In this document: positions 1 through 9,985 of the stretch, piece after piece | Layout: each line of letters opens with the position of its first letter | How positions within the stretch are numbered: the first letter of the stretch is position 1 | Assembly: GCA_036898135.1 (NCBI GenBank) | Contig: CM072517.1 | Location: 68,226,604-68,290,603 of the forward strand | Reading direction: 5' to 3' | Length of the DNA stretch: 64,000 nucleotides | Origin: Oncomelania hupensis | Lineage: Eukaryota > Mollusca > Gastropoda > Littorinimorpha > Pomatiopsidae | Program-made: the position numbers and the translations under genes | The notes under the pieces: model-generated | Database searches by the model: none | What the model was told of the DNA's origin: nothing | The model's input: only the letters and a program-made list of their open reading frames with translations

Positions 1-149
1 AACGGAGAAAATCCGGTGGACTCCTGCGGTACTTCTCTGTAGGCGAAAAGTAGGGCGTTGATGTAGCGATGCCATTGTCTGGGCTGCTCGCTGCACAGTT
101 TCTTCAGGGTGGACTTCAGCGTAGCATTGAACTTCTCGACGAGCCCGTT

Positions 150-2570
150 TCACATCGGATGGTAGGGTGTCGTAGTCAAATGCCGGATGCTCAGCAGTCT
201 GTTGACCTCCCTCATGCAGTCAGAGACGAACTGCGTCCCGAGGTCTGTCAAAATCTCTTCAGGCACTCCAAGTCTACTGAACATGTCCACTAGCGCCTCT
301 GCAACAGTTTCAGTGTCAATCTTCTTCAGAGGCACTGCTTCTGGGTACCGAGTCGCATAGTCCACTAAAGTCAGTACCCACCGATGACCTTCTTCACTCG
401 GAGGTCTTATTTCGCCGATTAAGTCTAAGGCCACCCTCTTGAAAGGTCGGTCGATCAGAGGCATCCTCTGCATAGGCACTTTCGGGACCCTTCCTCGAGG
501 TATGGTCTTCTGGCAAATGTCACACGATCGGCAGAAACGGCTGACGTCCGCATGAAATCCTGGCCAGTAGAACACCGCCTGGATTCTATCCGACGTCTTC
601 TTGATACCCAGGTGACCTCCCATAAATGAGTCATGCGCTTCTTCCATCACCTGGCGCCTTAAGGATAACGGTACCAAGACTTGACGTAGTGGTTTCCCTC
701 CGTTGACCCTCGGGTGCTGGAAGATTCGGTACAGGATCTTGGCCTTCACCTCAAAATAGACCGTACCACTGCCTTTGGTCACGTGGTCTTGGCGGTTCCT
801 GTACTTGTTTAAAGTACTATCAGCTTCCTGGAGCTGGATCAGCTTATCTCTGTCCACGATGGCAGCTTTGGAGTTGTCGGCGACCTTCAGTGGCGTAGAC
901 ATCTTGTCTCTCTTAGCCTGGGCCCTGGTAGTAACAGCACCGACGATCTCTGGTCGGCAGGGCTGAGCCGGAGTAACCACATTGTCCCGTAGCAGCTCTG
1001 TAAGGTCTCCATCGGGTAATGGCAATGGATCCTCCTCCACAACTTCGACCTGTTGGGTTGAGGCAGGACTCCATTCTGGATCGGGGTCGTCGGGTCGTCT
1101 CGCGCCGTCGATGTTCCCGATCATCAAATCATACAGCGGCTTCTTCAGGCAAACCGCTTCGACTTCGCCTATGTAGAAAGGGGTGTTGACATGAATTTTT
1201 GCAACTGGCGCTTTCACACATTTGCTGTCGGCCATGAGTGTCCATTTAGAATCGCCAATGAACTGTTCTTTAGCGATTAGGTCTTCTCTGACGATGACCC
1301 CACTACAGCCAGAGTCTCTTAAAACAGTCACTTCATGATTTCCGACGCGTCCCTTTGAAACAGGCATGTTCTGGACGGTCACAGCTGCGCTGGCGACGAC
1401 GGGGATGGATTTTCCGTTGGCAAGGAGAAGTTGGCCATCGGTCATGCACTCTTGCACGTCCGCAGGAGTAGCTGTGCGCTCGGTCTCACTCGGAAGAATG
1501 ACGCTCCCGCCGCACACTTGAGGGTCAGATCTACTGGCTTGCCGTTGATTGGAGAACCGCCTCTGCCGGTTGCCCGCCGATGCATTGTCCGTACTGCTCC
1601 GCTGTCCGCTACTTTTGTTTTGAGGACAGTTAGCCGCTCTGTGGTCTGTAGCGTTGCAGGTGAAACAGCCTCTTGAATGCCCTTCCCTGGGAGGTGGCGT
1701 GGAGTCCGTCTGTTTCTGGTTCGTCTGGCTCCCCTGTATCTGGTTCACATGGTTTCCAGTCTTCTGAAAATGTTTCGTCGCGCTGGGTGGCCCCAGGGTC
1801 TTCCCATGAGCGATGAGATATCTTTCAGCAGCCTCAGTCACATCTTTAAGCGTCTGCAGCTTTTGTTCTTCTAAGTGGGTCGCTAGGTCCTTGTGACAGG
1901 CATTGAGAAATTGTTCCTTCACGATCAGGTCATGGAGACTGTCGTAAGACTTCCTTTCGCCTGATAACTCCACCCACTTGTGTAGATATGACGACAGGCG
2001 CTCCACAAACTGCTTTGGCGTCTCGTCTGACTTAGGCCGGCATTCACGGAAGCGTTTACGGTAGCCCTTCTCTGTAAAGTTGTAGCACTGCAGTAGGGCC
2101 TCTTTCAAGACGTCATAGTTTTTGGCGTCATCGTTCGACAGTCTGGTGTAAACTTCGAGCGCTTGCCCTGTCAGAAGTGCACTTAGTCGAATCGCCCAGT
2201 CTCGAGGTTGCCAATTGGAGCTTTCGGCGAACCTTTCGAATCTCGCCAGATAGCTGTCGATCTGGTCCTTCCCGTCGACGAAAGCTGGCAATTTTGGAGC
2301 CGTATGGTCGTTGGTGACTTGTGGCGCATGCTGATTGTTCTGGATACGCGCCAACTCTAGCTGGTACTGACGCTCAGCCTCTAATTGTCTCTCGTCCATC
2401 TCGTCACGCCGACGCTGGTCCTCCCTTTCTTCTCGGCGTCGCTCCTCCTCTTTTTCTTGCCGCTGCTGTTCAATTTCCAGACGCTTCAGTTCAATCTGAG
2501 ACTTGACGTACTCCGTCAGCTGCTTGCCTTTTAGATTCAGTTGCATCCCTTTCTGCCAGAAGTCAGCCAT
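150..2570 (-). CDS. Gag-protease-integrase polyprotein of LTR element, with nonsense codon
   Basis: ORF of 806 residues. Residues about 20-75 are a charged, Arg/Glu-rich coiled coil. Residues about 95-265 form a gag capsid-like region. A CCHC zinc knuckle lies near residue 300 (CFTCNATDHRAANC). An aspartic protease motif with DSG is near residue 418. The integrase HHCC zinc-binding segment (HLGIKK then CRSCDICQK) is at about 645-685. The integrase core shows its first two catalytic Asp residues near 714 (LDLIG) and 777 (LTDLGTQF). Gag and pol are in one frame, unlike elements that use frameshifting. The ORF ends at a TGA (150-152) where copy 2 has a Cys codon; integrase coding sequence continues beyond it, so this is a broken copy. 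The start Met matches the gag start of copy 2. Confidence 0.88.
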   Translation of the reverse strand: MADFWQKGMQLNLKGKQLTEYVKSQIELKRLEIEQQRQEKEEERRREEREDQRRRDEMDERQLEAERQYQLELARIQNNQHAPQVTNDHTAPKLPAFVDGKDQIDSYLARFERFAESSNWQPRDWAIRLSALLTGQALEVYTRLSNDDAKNYDVLKEALLQCYNFTEKGYRKRFRECRPKSDETPKQFVERLSSYLHKWVELSGERKSYDSLHDLIVKEQFLNACHKDLATHLEEQKLQTLKDVTEAAERYLIAHGKTLGPPSATKHFQKTGNHVNQIQGSQTNQKQTDSTPPPREGHSRGCFTCNATDHRAANCPQNKSSGQRSSTDNASAGNRQRRFSNQRQASRSDPQVCGGSVILPSETERTATPADVQECMTDGQLLLANGKSIPVVASAAVTVQNMPVSKGRVGNHEVTVLRDSGCSGVIVREDLIAKEQFIGDSKWTLMADSKCVKAPVAKIHVNTPFYIGEVEAVCLKKPLYDLMIGNIDGARRPDDPDPEWSPASTQQVEVVEEDPLPLPDGDLTELLRDNVVTPAQPCRPEIVGAVTTRAQAKRDKMSTPLKVADNSKAAIVDRDKLIQLQEADSTLNKYRNRQDHVTKGSGTVYFEVKAKILYRIFQHPRVNGGKPLRQVLVPLSLRRQVMEEAHDSFMGGHLGIKKTSDRIQAVFYWPGFHADVSRFCRSCDICQKTIPRGRVPKVPMQRMPLIDRPFKRVALDLIGEIRPPSEEGHRWVLTLVDYATRYPEAVPLKKIDTETVAEALVDMFSRLGVPEEILTDLGTQFVSDCMREVNRLLSIRHLTTTPYHPM

Positions 2571-3088
2571 CTTGATGCTTCTGGAAAGTTCTTTTCTGGA
2601 AAGTTCTTTTTCTAGAAAGTTCTTGACTGTGCTGTACCTTTCTAGACTGTTCTAGAACAGCACGCTCTCTGCAGTAGCGCTGATGCTTGTCACTAGTCGC
2701 CTTCGCTGACGCAGGCCCCGCTGTCCTCGTCGTATGCGACGCTGCACCACGCTGGTGTTGATGTACACGCTCCTGTGCTGAAGTAGACGCGACGTCCGCT
2801 CGCCGCTCTCTGTAACACTGGCGATGTAGCTCCGAGACTGTCCCTCGACGTAGTCTTACGGCAGCCACGTAGTCCCGATCTGTTGTTCGCTCACGAAGCA
2901 ACTCTTCAGCGACTACACGCCCTTGCAGTCAACCCGAACCTATCGGTGATGTAGTCCCAGTATGTTGGCCCCTCTCGACGCAACTCGTTGGCGGCTACCC
3001 TCGATGACTGCCTCTCGTAACGTTGACTCGCTTGTTGTAGCAGTTGAACCCTTGGCTATGGCGTGAATCCCGGCTTGGCCCCCAAAAA
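2571..3088 (-). other. Untranslated leader and primer binding site of LTR copy 1
   Basis: Region between the LTR and the gag start. Four bases inside the LTR edge, the minus strand reads TGGGGGCCAAGC (3084 downward), starting with TGG as expected for annealing of a tRNA 3' CCA end. The same stretch is at 31345-31330 in copy 2. An ORF at 2563-2901 covers most of the leader, but it has no recognisable domain and I do not call it a gene. Confidence 0.6.
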
Positions 3089-3917
3089 TGTTACACTCGG
3101 TTTGATGATGGTGTTTTTCTTTATCAGTAGTGGATTCAGCCCCAATGCTGAAATACTGATGAGTGTAGCTCAGATTCGTTTATTCACGCAACCCGCTCAA
3201 GCAGCATACAAGTCACAAAGTCGACGTATGAAGTTTTCCACTTTTATTCAGCACACATCAACAACTGCATACAATTCTCAATTCAACTCAACAACTTTCA
3301 CAGCAACTCTCAAATTTACTTTCCAATTCACTATCAACAACAACTATCCTTTTTTAACAGTGCGGCGCTTATATAGTCTCTACATACACGGGAACAAACG
3401 AGAATAATCCTACATAAAACACCACAACCAATCAAAATTAGTTTCATCATCACGTGACTCACGTCATACAACCCCATTTGGAATGGAAGCTTCCATGGTA
3501 ACCAACAGAATAATCCACACGCTTCGATCGATAGTAAACAACTAATTCCCGAAAATTCTCAAACAATATCGACCAACTAAAAACACTAACGTTACACAAA
3601 GCCTCTACAAATAACAACGCAAAATCAAATCAAAGATAAATACACTCTATTACTGCATGCGTTGCAAAATAAAACGAACAGATCTATCGCGCGCGTCACA
3701 CACAAGCCTACCATTGCACGCGCTTCACACATAACATCGTGCGCATTTCATACGCACCATTCGCGTTTCAACGTAACATATACAAAGCTTCTTCTAATAG
3801 CAACGCAAAATCAAATCAAAGATAAATACACTCTGCCATTGCATGCTTAGCAAAACAAAACAATCCCATCTATCGTTCGCGTCACACATGAACTATTGTG
3901 CGCGTTTCAACGTAACA
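3089..3917 (-). repeat. LTR of copy 1, with duplicated U3 end
   Basis: Begins TGTTACACTC and ends AACGTAACA, the short TG..CA inverted repeat of LTRs. On the minus strand a TATATAA box is at 3375-3369 within a block conserved in copy 2. AATAAA-type signals follow (near 3245 and 3184). It is 829 bp against 634 bp in copy 2, because the outer U3 end is present twice: about 3595-3778 and 3779-3917 both end in GTTTCAACGTAACA. Confidence 0.88.
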
Positions 3918-4345
3918 GACCCTCATAGCAGATCTACAACGAAGAATACAAAGCAAGGAGATGAGGTGATACAGAAGACTTCTTGGCATTTCCTATACCC
4001 AGCAAATCACCAGCGACGAAGTCCGACAGACCATCACACAAGCCATTGGACAACACGATGACATACTCACAGTAGTGAAGAAACTGAAACTCCGATGGTA
4101 TGTCTACGTCACCAGAGCCTGGAGGCCTTGCAAAGACCACCCTGCATGCAAGGCACGGTGCAAGGAGACAGAAGAAGATGTAGACCCGAAAAGAGGTGGG
4201 AGGACAACATTCGATAGTGGGCTGGTTTGACACTGAGCGAAGCCATGAGGTTTGTTAAGGACAGAGAAAGATGGAGTATGCTGGTTAAATGATCATCTGT
4301 GGTGCCCCAACGACCTTTGAGTTACGGGATATGATAGGATAGGAA
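3918..4345 (+). mobile_element. LINE A 3' fragment
   Basis: The plus strand matches the C-terminal coding end and 3' tail of the LINE family whose best copy is at 54548-56646. It holds the stretch for the bipartite C-terminal motif and then the ATAGGATAGGA-type tail near 4330-4345. The frame is broken by several indels. It abuts the LTR end at 3917, so it may be the right half of a LINE interrupted by LTR element copy 1. Confidence 0.8.
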
Positions 4346-4357
4346 GACTACAGAATG

Positions 4358-4872
4358 CTGTTTGCCAGACTGTACACAATGTTAGACTGTAGAAAGCTGT
4401 TTGTACGACTGTACAAGATGCTGTTTTCAAAACTGTACATAAAGCTGTAAGACTGTTCAAAACGTTGTTTGTAAGACTACAAAATGTTTTTTTTATAGAC
4501 TGTACACAGTTATGTTTAAAAGACTGTACAAAATGCTGTTGATAAGACTGTTTAAAATGTTGTTTATAAGACTATCAAATGCAGTTTATTACACTGTACA
4601 AAATGCTGTTTAAGAGATAGTACAAATTGCTGTTTATAAGACTGTATAAAATGCTGTTTGTAACACTACAAAATGCTGTTTTATAAGACTGTACACAATG
4701 CTGTTTAAAAGACTACAAAATGATGTTCATAAGACTGTATAAAATGCTGTTTATAAGACTGTATAAAATGCTGTTTATAAGACTGTATAAAATGCTGTTT
4801 GTAAGACTGTATAAACTTTTTATAAGACTGTACAAAATGATGTTCATAAGACAGTATTAAATGCTGTTTATT
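4358..4872. repeat. Minisatellite, about 23-bp unit
   Basis: Some twenty degenerate copies of a unit like CTGTTTATAAGACTGTACAA followed by AATG. The array is interrupted at 4873-5230 by a SINE-like element and at 5245-9517 by a MULE, and resumes at 9518-9608. Confidence 0.85.
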
Positions 4873-5230
4873 CCTATCCTATCCTATCTCACAACACGAA
4901 GGTCGTTGGGGCACCACAGACGATCGTTTAGCAGCGTACTCCATCTTTCTCGATTTGGGGTGAGTGGTTCTTTTCATCATACATCTTGCGCCTTGGGCAA
5001 GAAAGACCTGGCAAGGTTCAATCCTCTCCAGGCTGTTGGCCACAGCCGAAGTCGACGAATACAGTGTGGCTCACCTTGGCCCCGAGCACGTGGTCCTGGC
5101 CTGTGACTTCTGTGTAGAATATTTTCGCCCAGTGATGCCGTGCTGACATCACCCCTGTTAGTCGCCTCTTACGACCCGCCAGGAAACGTTAAGTCTATTC
5201 TATTCAGTGCTCGACCCCACAGTGCAAAAG
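4873..5230 (-). mobile_element. SINE-like element sharing the LINE A 3' tail
   Basis: On the minus strand a body (about 5230-4955), containing the block GTCGTAAGAGGCGACTAACA, is followed by about 85 bp nearly identical to the LINE A 3' end and its TAGGATAGGATAGG tail (4955-4873). It sits inside the minisatellite, with ATGCTGTTTA on both sides. I did not recognise a clear tRNA-like head. It could be a SINE using the LINE's machinery, or a truncated LINE next to an older repeat. Confidence 0.55.
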
Positions 5231-5244
5231 ATGCTGTTTATAAG

Positions 5245-5425
5245 GGATCCACGACAGTTGCTCCTTGACAAACGCTCCCCGACAATTGCTCCTTGACAAT
5301 AGCCCCTTAACAATTGCTCCTTGGGACATTTGCTCATTGACTAATTGCTCCTTACAAATTTGCTCCTCAACGTATTTCTCCTTGCAAAATTGCTCCTTGA
5401 CCTTTTGCTCCTTGAACACTTATTC
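5245..5425. repeat. Left terminal inverted repeat of the MULE, iterated units
   Basis: About 180 bp made of repeated, degenerate units like ATTGCTCCTTGACA. It pairs with the inverted right end at about 9340-9517. Iterated ends of this sort could be multiple transposase binding sites (inference). Confidence 0.8.
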
Positions 5426-6201
5426 TTTTTTTTTTCTAATTGTTAAAATTTTGACCAAATAATATAGATGAATGAATAATGTTACCACTGAAGACAAATA
5501 AATTTTAAAACAAATTCTTGGAATTTTGCCAATGAGGAAAATTGCATTTAATTCAGACATTTGACATTAAAACGAATTAAATCTCTCTCTGTATCTCTCA
5601 CTCTCTCTTACTCTCTCTCCCTCTTTCTCTTAATTAACATCTATGAGTATGACGAGAAGAGAGTATACATGAAATTCACAAAGTATGTTAAAAATTGAAT
5701 AAAATTCTCTCTCTCCTTCTCTCTCTCTCTGCATTTTGCCTCTGCAATAGAAGTCGTTTACAGATTGTAACAATGAGCAATGCTCTTCAGTACATCAACG
5801 GTGTCCCTACCCTGCTGACCTCGAACAACTGTTTTGATTCTGTCATCAAGTTTAACATGCTTCTTTCTTTTGGGTGGTGGAGGCTGACCACTCAGGATCT
5901 GAGTGATTGTGTTCTTGTTTAGCAGCTGTTCTTTCTTGATGCTGTCGATGAATCGGAATACATGAGGGAAATACGCTCCCACAAGTGACTGCATCCTGTT
6001 GTGCCATGCCTCTATGCTGTTGTTTGTCCGTGGCATGTCTGACATGGTGCGTTCGTACTGGTTCCACAGTTCGATGGAAAACATGGGAGAACGGCGTTCA
6101 GCTCCTTGCCGTCTTGGTGGCCTCCCAATCCAGGTGTCTTCGAAATAGTCAACAAATGCTTCACCACCCTTCTCTGCTATGCATGTGACGAAATCCGGGG
6201 T

Positions 6202-6411
6202 GCAAACTTGTTTTTTCCAACCTAGTTCCAGTCATTCGCCCAAAAAGGCAATCACCGAAGTCGAACGAAGCTCTCCGATGTGTTACGAAATGATGCTTGC
6301 ATGACTACGACTAGTTGACATTAACAATGATCGCTGTTGCTTCTAATTCTGTTCAGCGGACTGCAAAGAGCCGAATCAGGACCGCAAAATCAAGACCACA
6401 ACTTCGCTAGT

Positions 6412-6483
<72 letters not shown>

Positions 6484-6527
6484 TATTTAGTTAAATCTTT
6501 AATTTATTTATTTGTTTTGTTTGGTTG

Positions 6528-6614
<87 letters not shown>

Positions 6615-7579
6615 CTGCTTTAAAAAAAATAGTGTGCTGCTGTGCGTGCTTAATGGTGTAAATATGGTCAGTGATGTTTTGTTAGTTTTTGCTGAAGTTG
6701 AGTGTAACCCGAAATATTCAGATGGTGTTACTGGTTATTTTTTCTTATAGATTTACCAAAGTTTTCAGATGATTTATGGAAATTTCCGCCTGCCACGCAA
6801 CATTTTTTTTATACGTGTTTCTCATTCAAATACATATCATTGAAATACATATAACAAATTTACTATATCAGTTAAAAAGAATAATATTAGTTAAATAAAT
6901 AATTGCTTTGGTGCTTGCAATAAAAATGTCACTGTTTTTTGAGACCATTATAAACTTGCTTTGCCTTGTTGTGCTGAAGGGACATCAACGTATCCATAGC
7001 GCTTTGAAGTTTTGTCATGGTTTTATTGTTGATATAGATGTGAAATCGTTGTATGTGTGCATTATGTGTTATGTATTACTTTTACTCTTTATTACTAATT
7101 GCGTCAGTATATTAATCATCATAAAATAATAATAATACTAATTGTTTCAAAATGCGAATCTCGACTTGACATACAGCTTGAAGCTGTGCAGATCGAAATA
7201 GAATTAGATCTAGAAGCAACAGCGGCTATTTTTATGCACGGATGTTTCACCACAGGCTCTGAAGTCTTTTCTTTCGTCTTTGAACGGAAAACGATGCTTA
7301 ACGTCCTATTGCATGAGCGTTAAGGACGATCATCACGTCGCCACCCTGACAACAATGTCGTCTTTGTAAACTCGTGGGCCTCCTATATACGTACGTAGTA
7401 TAGTTTGTAATTGAGGCCTACGAAAGACGAGACTTCCCAGCCTGTGGTTTCACGTAGTCCTGCCAGCATTCGTTCGTAAAACATCGGATAGCTTCGCTCG
7501 ACTCGGAGAGCTTCGTTCGACTTCGGTAATTGCCTTTTTCGGCGACTGACTGGAACTAAGTTGGAAAAAACAAGTTCGC
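6202..7579. mobile_element. Non-autonomous MULE-like element inserted in the MULE transposase
   Basis: 1378 bp, flanked by the perfect 9-bp duplication ATCCGGGGT (6193-6201 and 7580-7588). The inverted ends start GCAAACTTG and GCGAACTTG and extend through TTTTTTCCAAC and a block of GTCGAACGAAGC type. It encodes no recognisable transposase. It contains (AGC)n/(AGT)n (about 6408-6484) and (ATT)n (about 6530-6614). A longer relative is at 50460-53866. Its ends differ from those of the host MULE, so it is a separate family. Confidence 0.85.
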
Positions 7580-8065
7580 ATCCGGGGTTTCTGTTAGACG
7601 TTCAAACGCTCCAACCACTTGGCCAGTTGGAACAAATGCAAGCGCAGGAAGGCACCGCAACCACGATGCAAACAGACCGTTTTCTTCAGCATAGATGGTG
7701 GCTAATCCAAGCTGCTGACACTTCCTCCAGCAGCACTGACCCAGGTGAAAGAAGCAGCCTGTCACTACAAGCCCAGGGAACTCCTGTTCAAAAGCACGGA
7801 TGGCAGCATTTTCAAAGTCACACATCAAAGTTGCTGGCGCAAGGTTCGGCTGCAGCTCCCGGAGAGCCTGCACACACGAAATAACAGACAACACGAATTA
7901 AAACAAGATTAATACATTAACATTGTGTCTAAACACCAATACGCGTCACTAACAGTTTTAAATGCGATAACAAGCTACAGACAAAATTGACTGAGCACTG
8001 GCCATCTTACTGTTGCTATCAGTCTGATGGTTGTTTCAGTGTATAGTGGGGTGGGTTAGGAGTTT

Positions 8066-8069
8066 GGGA

Positions 8070-8112
<43 letters not shown>
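8066..8112. repeat. (GT)n microsatellite in the MULE intron
   Basis: An uninterrupted run of about 20 GT units in the transposase intron. It is followed by a short stretch (8170-8245) ending GCGCTATATAAATC that resembles the end of tRNA-derived SINEs. Confidence 0.85.
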
Positions 8113-8113
<1 letters not shown>

Positions 8114-9128
8114 CCATGTGAGAGAGAGAGTGTGTGTATGTGTGACTGACTGAATGAGTGACTGAGTGTGTGCGCCAGCAGGCTGCAAGTATGAAAGGCG
8201 CCTTGAATCGCCACGTACCACGAGATATGTGCGCTATATAAATCATTTGTTATAAATACATAAATACATTGTATGGATATACATGTTACAAAACTACGAA
8301 GATATAGAAACTACAAATATATAGAAAGAGAGTGTGTGTACCTGTAGAACACTACGATAAATTGTCGTTGCTTTCCCAGGCAGCAGTGCAAACACCAGAG
8401 GCAGCATGACTCCATGGCAGCAGCAGTGTATTGTGTACAACTGATGGAATAAAGAGGGCGTGACTTTAAATGTGCCATCGGCAAACCAGTGTTGACTTTC
8501 CGACAATAATCTAAGATTCTCGTGAGTTGAAAAAATCAGAATACGCTGAGGGCCAGGTCCAGAATCGTGCAATAGAAAGAGCTCTCCATCGTCAAAGATC
8601 TTGTAATCATCAGGAATAGTCAGTTCCTGCAGACTTGCAGGCAGTGGTGGGACCCGACCATTGCGGTTTCGCGTTCTCTGTATTTGTCTCTTTAGTGTCC
8701 TTTCTGTTGGCAAACGAGCTGCTGTGATTTCTGAAACGCCTGTACACTGACTGGCAATGATTGTCATCGTGGCTTCTTCCGTTGTAGATGCTTGTAGTTT
8801 GATGGCATCGACTACCTTCAGAACATTCTGGCGACACGTGTCTGGGGCATGGTTGTGGTCGGAGAGCTTCAATACTGTATTTCCACGGAGGTGGAGTCGC
8901 CCGGAACAGTAGTGTTTTCGCTTTCGTTCACATACAAAAAAATCAACCGTGGGGTCATTCTTGCTGGTTTCCTTTTTGTTGTAAACGAAACCTTCGTAGC
9001 AGACTTTAGGTTTGCCTTTTTCAGAACATTGCCAAGTAACGTGTCTGTCCATTTTCTTTTCAACTTAACAAAAGAATGACAATCCTTGTTAAGTTCTCAT
9101 TCAAATTAATAAAAACTGGTCACTTGGT

Positions 9129-9284
9129 GTTGGCATATCGTGACTAGAAGTCACTTCTTAGCTCGTGACTAGGAGTCACTTCTTAGCTACGACATGACAT
9201 GCCAACACCAATCGTGACTAGAAGTCACTTCTTAGCTCGTGACTAGGAGTCACTTCTTAGCTACGACATGCCAACACCAATTGA
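9129..9284. repeat. Palindromic tandem array upstream of the MULE transposase
   Basis: Four copies of a unit like CGTGACTAGAAGTCACTTCT, each with the internal palindrome TGACT..AGTCA, bounded on the left by GGTGTTGGCAT and on the right by its inverse ATGCCAACACC. It lies 80-230 bp upstream of the transposase start, so it could be promoter or binding-site DNA, or a small nested foldback element. Confidence 0.7.
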
Positions 9285-9329
9285 ACAGTTTTTGTTTCAT
9301 ATATTTTATTTTATTTTAGTCGGATACAA

Positions 9330-9517
9330 TTACACCGCTGAAAACATCGAGGAGCAACTGGTCAAGGGGCAATTAGTCAAGTAGCAAGTGTCCGAGGAGC
9401 AATTGTCCAAGGAGCAATTACTCAAGGAGCAATTAGTCAAGGAGATATTTGTCAAGGAGTAATTGTCGCGGAGCAACTGTCGGGGAGCAATTGTCAAGGA
9501 GCAACTGTCGGTACACC
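9330..9517. repeat. Right terminal inverted repeat of the MULE, iterated units
   Basis: About ten degenerate units such as AAGGAGCAATTGTC, the inverse of the left end at 5245-5425. Confidence 0.8.
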
Positions 9518-9608
9518 GTTTATAAGACTGTATACAATGCTATTTATAAGACTGTATATAATGCTGTTCAAAAGACTATAAAATGCTGTTTATAAGACTG
9601 TATAAAAA
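9518..9608. repeat. Resumption of the 23-bp minisatellite
   Basis: Four units of the TTTATAAGACTGTATA type, continuing the 4358-4872 array on the far side of the MULE. Confidence 0.8.
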
Positions 9609-9669
9609 GCAGGAGATAAACTCTCCAGATTAACGACGTGCAGTACATGTATGCATGTATTAATCTTTG

Positions 9670-9985
9670 GGATAAGAGTATAAACCGAGGTCTAGTCTAT
9701 GCACGCACGCATATTCCCTTGCATAGACTTTAAAGATCCTGACACTCATCTCGGAGACGTGTGAGTGTCGGCTTCACAAATACCCCCCAGCATGCACTAA
9801 GTCCTTTCTCCCCATACCCAGTCGACCAGGATTGTGCTCAATCGTCTGGGCGTCAAACTATGCGCCCAAAGGCTGCAATAAGTAGGCGCCTCGGGTGGCT
9901 TGAGTTAGATCCTATATCGGGCAGCGTCTTGAGCAGCTCTTGAGCTGGGAAAGTGCTATATAAAAACGATTGAATAATATTTCGC
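9670..9985 (+). mobile_element. tRNA-derived SINE, 5' head missing
   Basis: Matches the body of the SINE at 57246-57600: GAGTATAAACCGAGGTCTAG, then AGATCCTGAC, GGGCGTCA, AGGCTGCAA, GGCGCCTCGGG, and the end GTGCTATATAAAAACGATTG. The tRNA-like head is absent. Confidence 0.75.

Larger units (their letters stand above)
1..3917 (-). mobile_element. Gmr1-like Ty3/gypsy LTR retrotransposon, copy 1 (cut by window edge)
   Basis: Minus-strand LTR retrotransposon entering from the left edge. Going 5' to 3' on the minus strand one meets an LTR (3917-3089), a primer-binding-site-like stretch (about 3084-3069), a leader, and a gag-protease-integrase ORF (2570-150). The next part of integrase runs off the window at position 1. 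The reverse transcriptase is not in the window for this copy. Copy 2 at 25407-31982 has the same order and shows reverse transcriptase after integrase. The LTR ends directly at a LINE A 3' fragment (3918), which suggests insertion into that LINE; the other half would lie off the window. Confidence 0.9.
5758..9052 (-). pseudogene. MULE transposase, FLYWCH zinc finger, two exons, disrupted
   Basis: Exon 1 (9052-8342) encodes an N-terminal FLYWCH-type zinc finger (W.C, then C..RLH and HNH spacing in the first 75 residues) and the start of the MULE catalytic domain (WFADGTFKV, first catalytic Asp). The intron at 8341-7868 has GT-AG ends and holds a (TG)n tract. Exon 2 (7867 downward) gives CDFENAAIRAF (second catalytic Asp) and the GCFFHLGQC motif. 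It is cut at 7580 by the inserted element and resumes at 6201 through NNSIEAWHNR, typical of the MULE C-terminal region, to a TAA at 5758-5760. Without the insertion the protein would be roughly 480 residues. No other frame break is obvious. It is the only transposase seen for this family in the window. Confidence 0.85.
5245..9517 (-). mobile_element. MULE (Mutator-like) DNA transposon
   Basis: 4.27 kb element flanked by a 9-bp direct duplication GTTTATAAG (5236-5244 and 9518-9526). Its inverted ends share CGACAGTTGCTCCTTGACAA, reading inward from each end. It carries a spliced transposase gene on the minus strand with FLYWCH zinc finger and MULE domains. The 9-bp duplication and the domains both fit the Mutator superfamily. 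Caveat: the target is a tandem repeat, so the duplication alone is weak here. A second element at 6202-7579 interrupts the gene. Confidence 0.88.

Noticed and set aside
2563..2901. 112-residue ORF in LTR leader
   Set aside because: Lies in the untranslated leader, basic composition without a domain; no sign of use.
6337..6750. 137-residue ORF with poly-Ser and poly-Tyr
   Set aside because: Translation of AGT and ATT microsatellites in a non-coding element.
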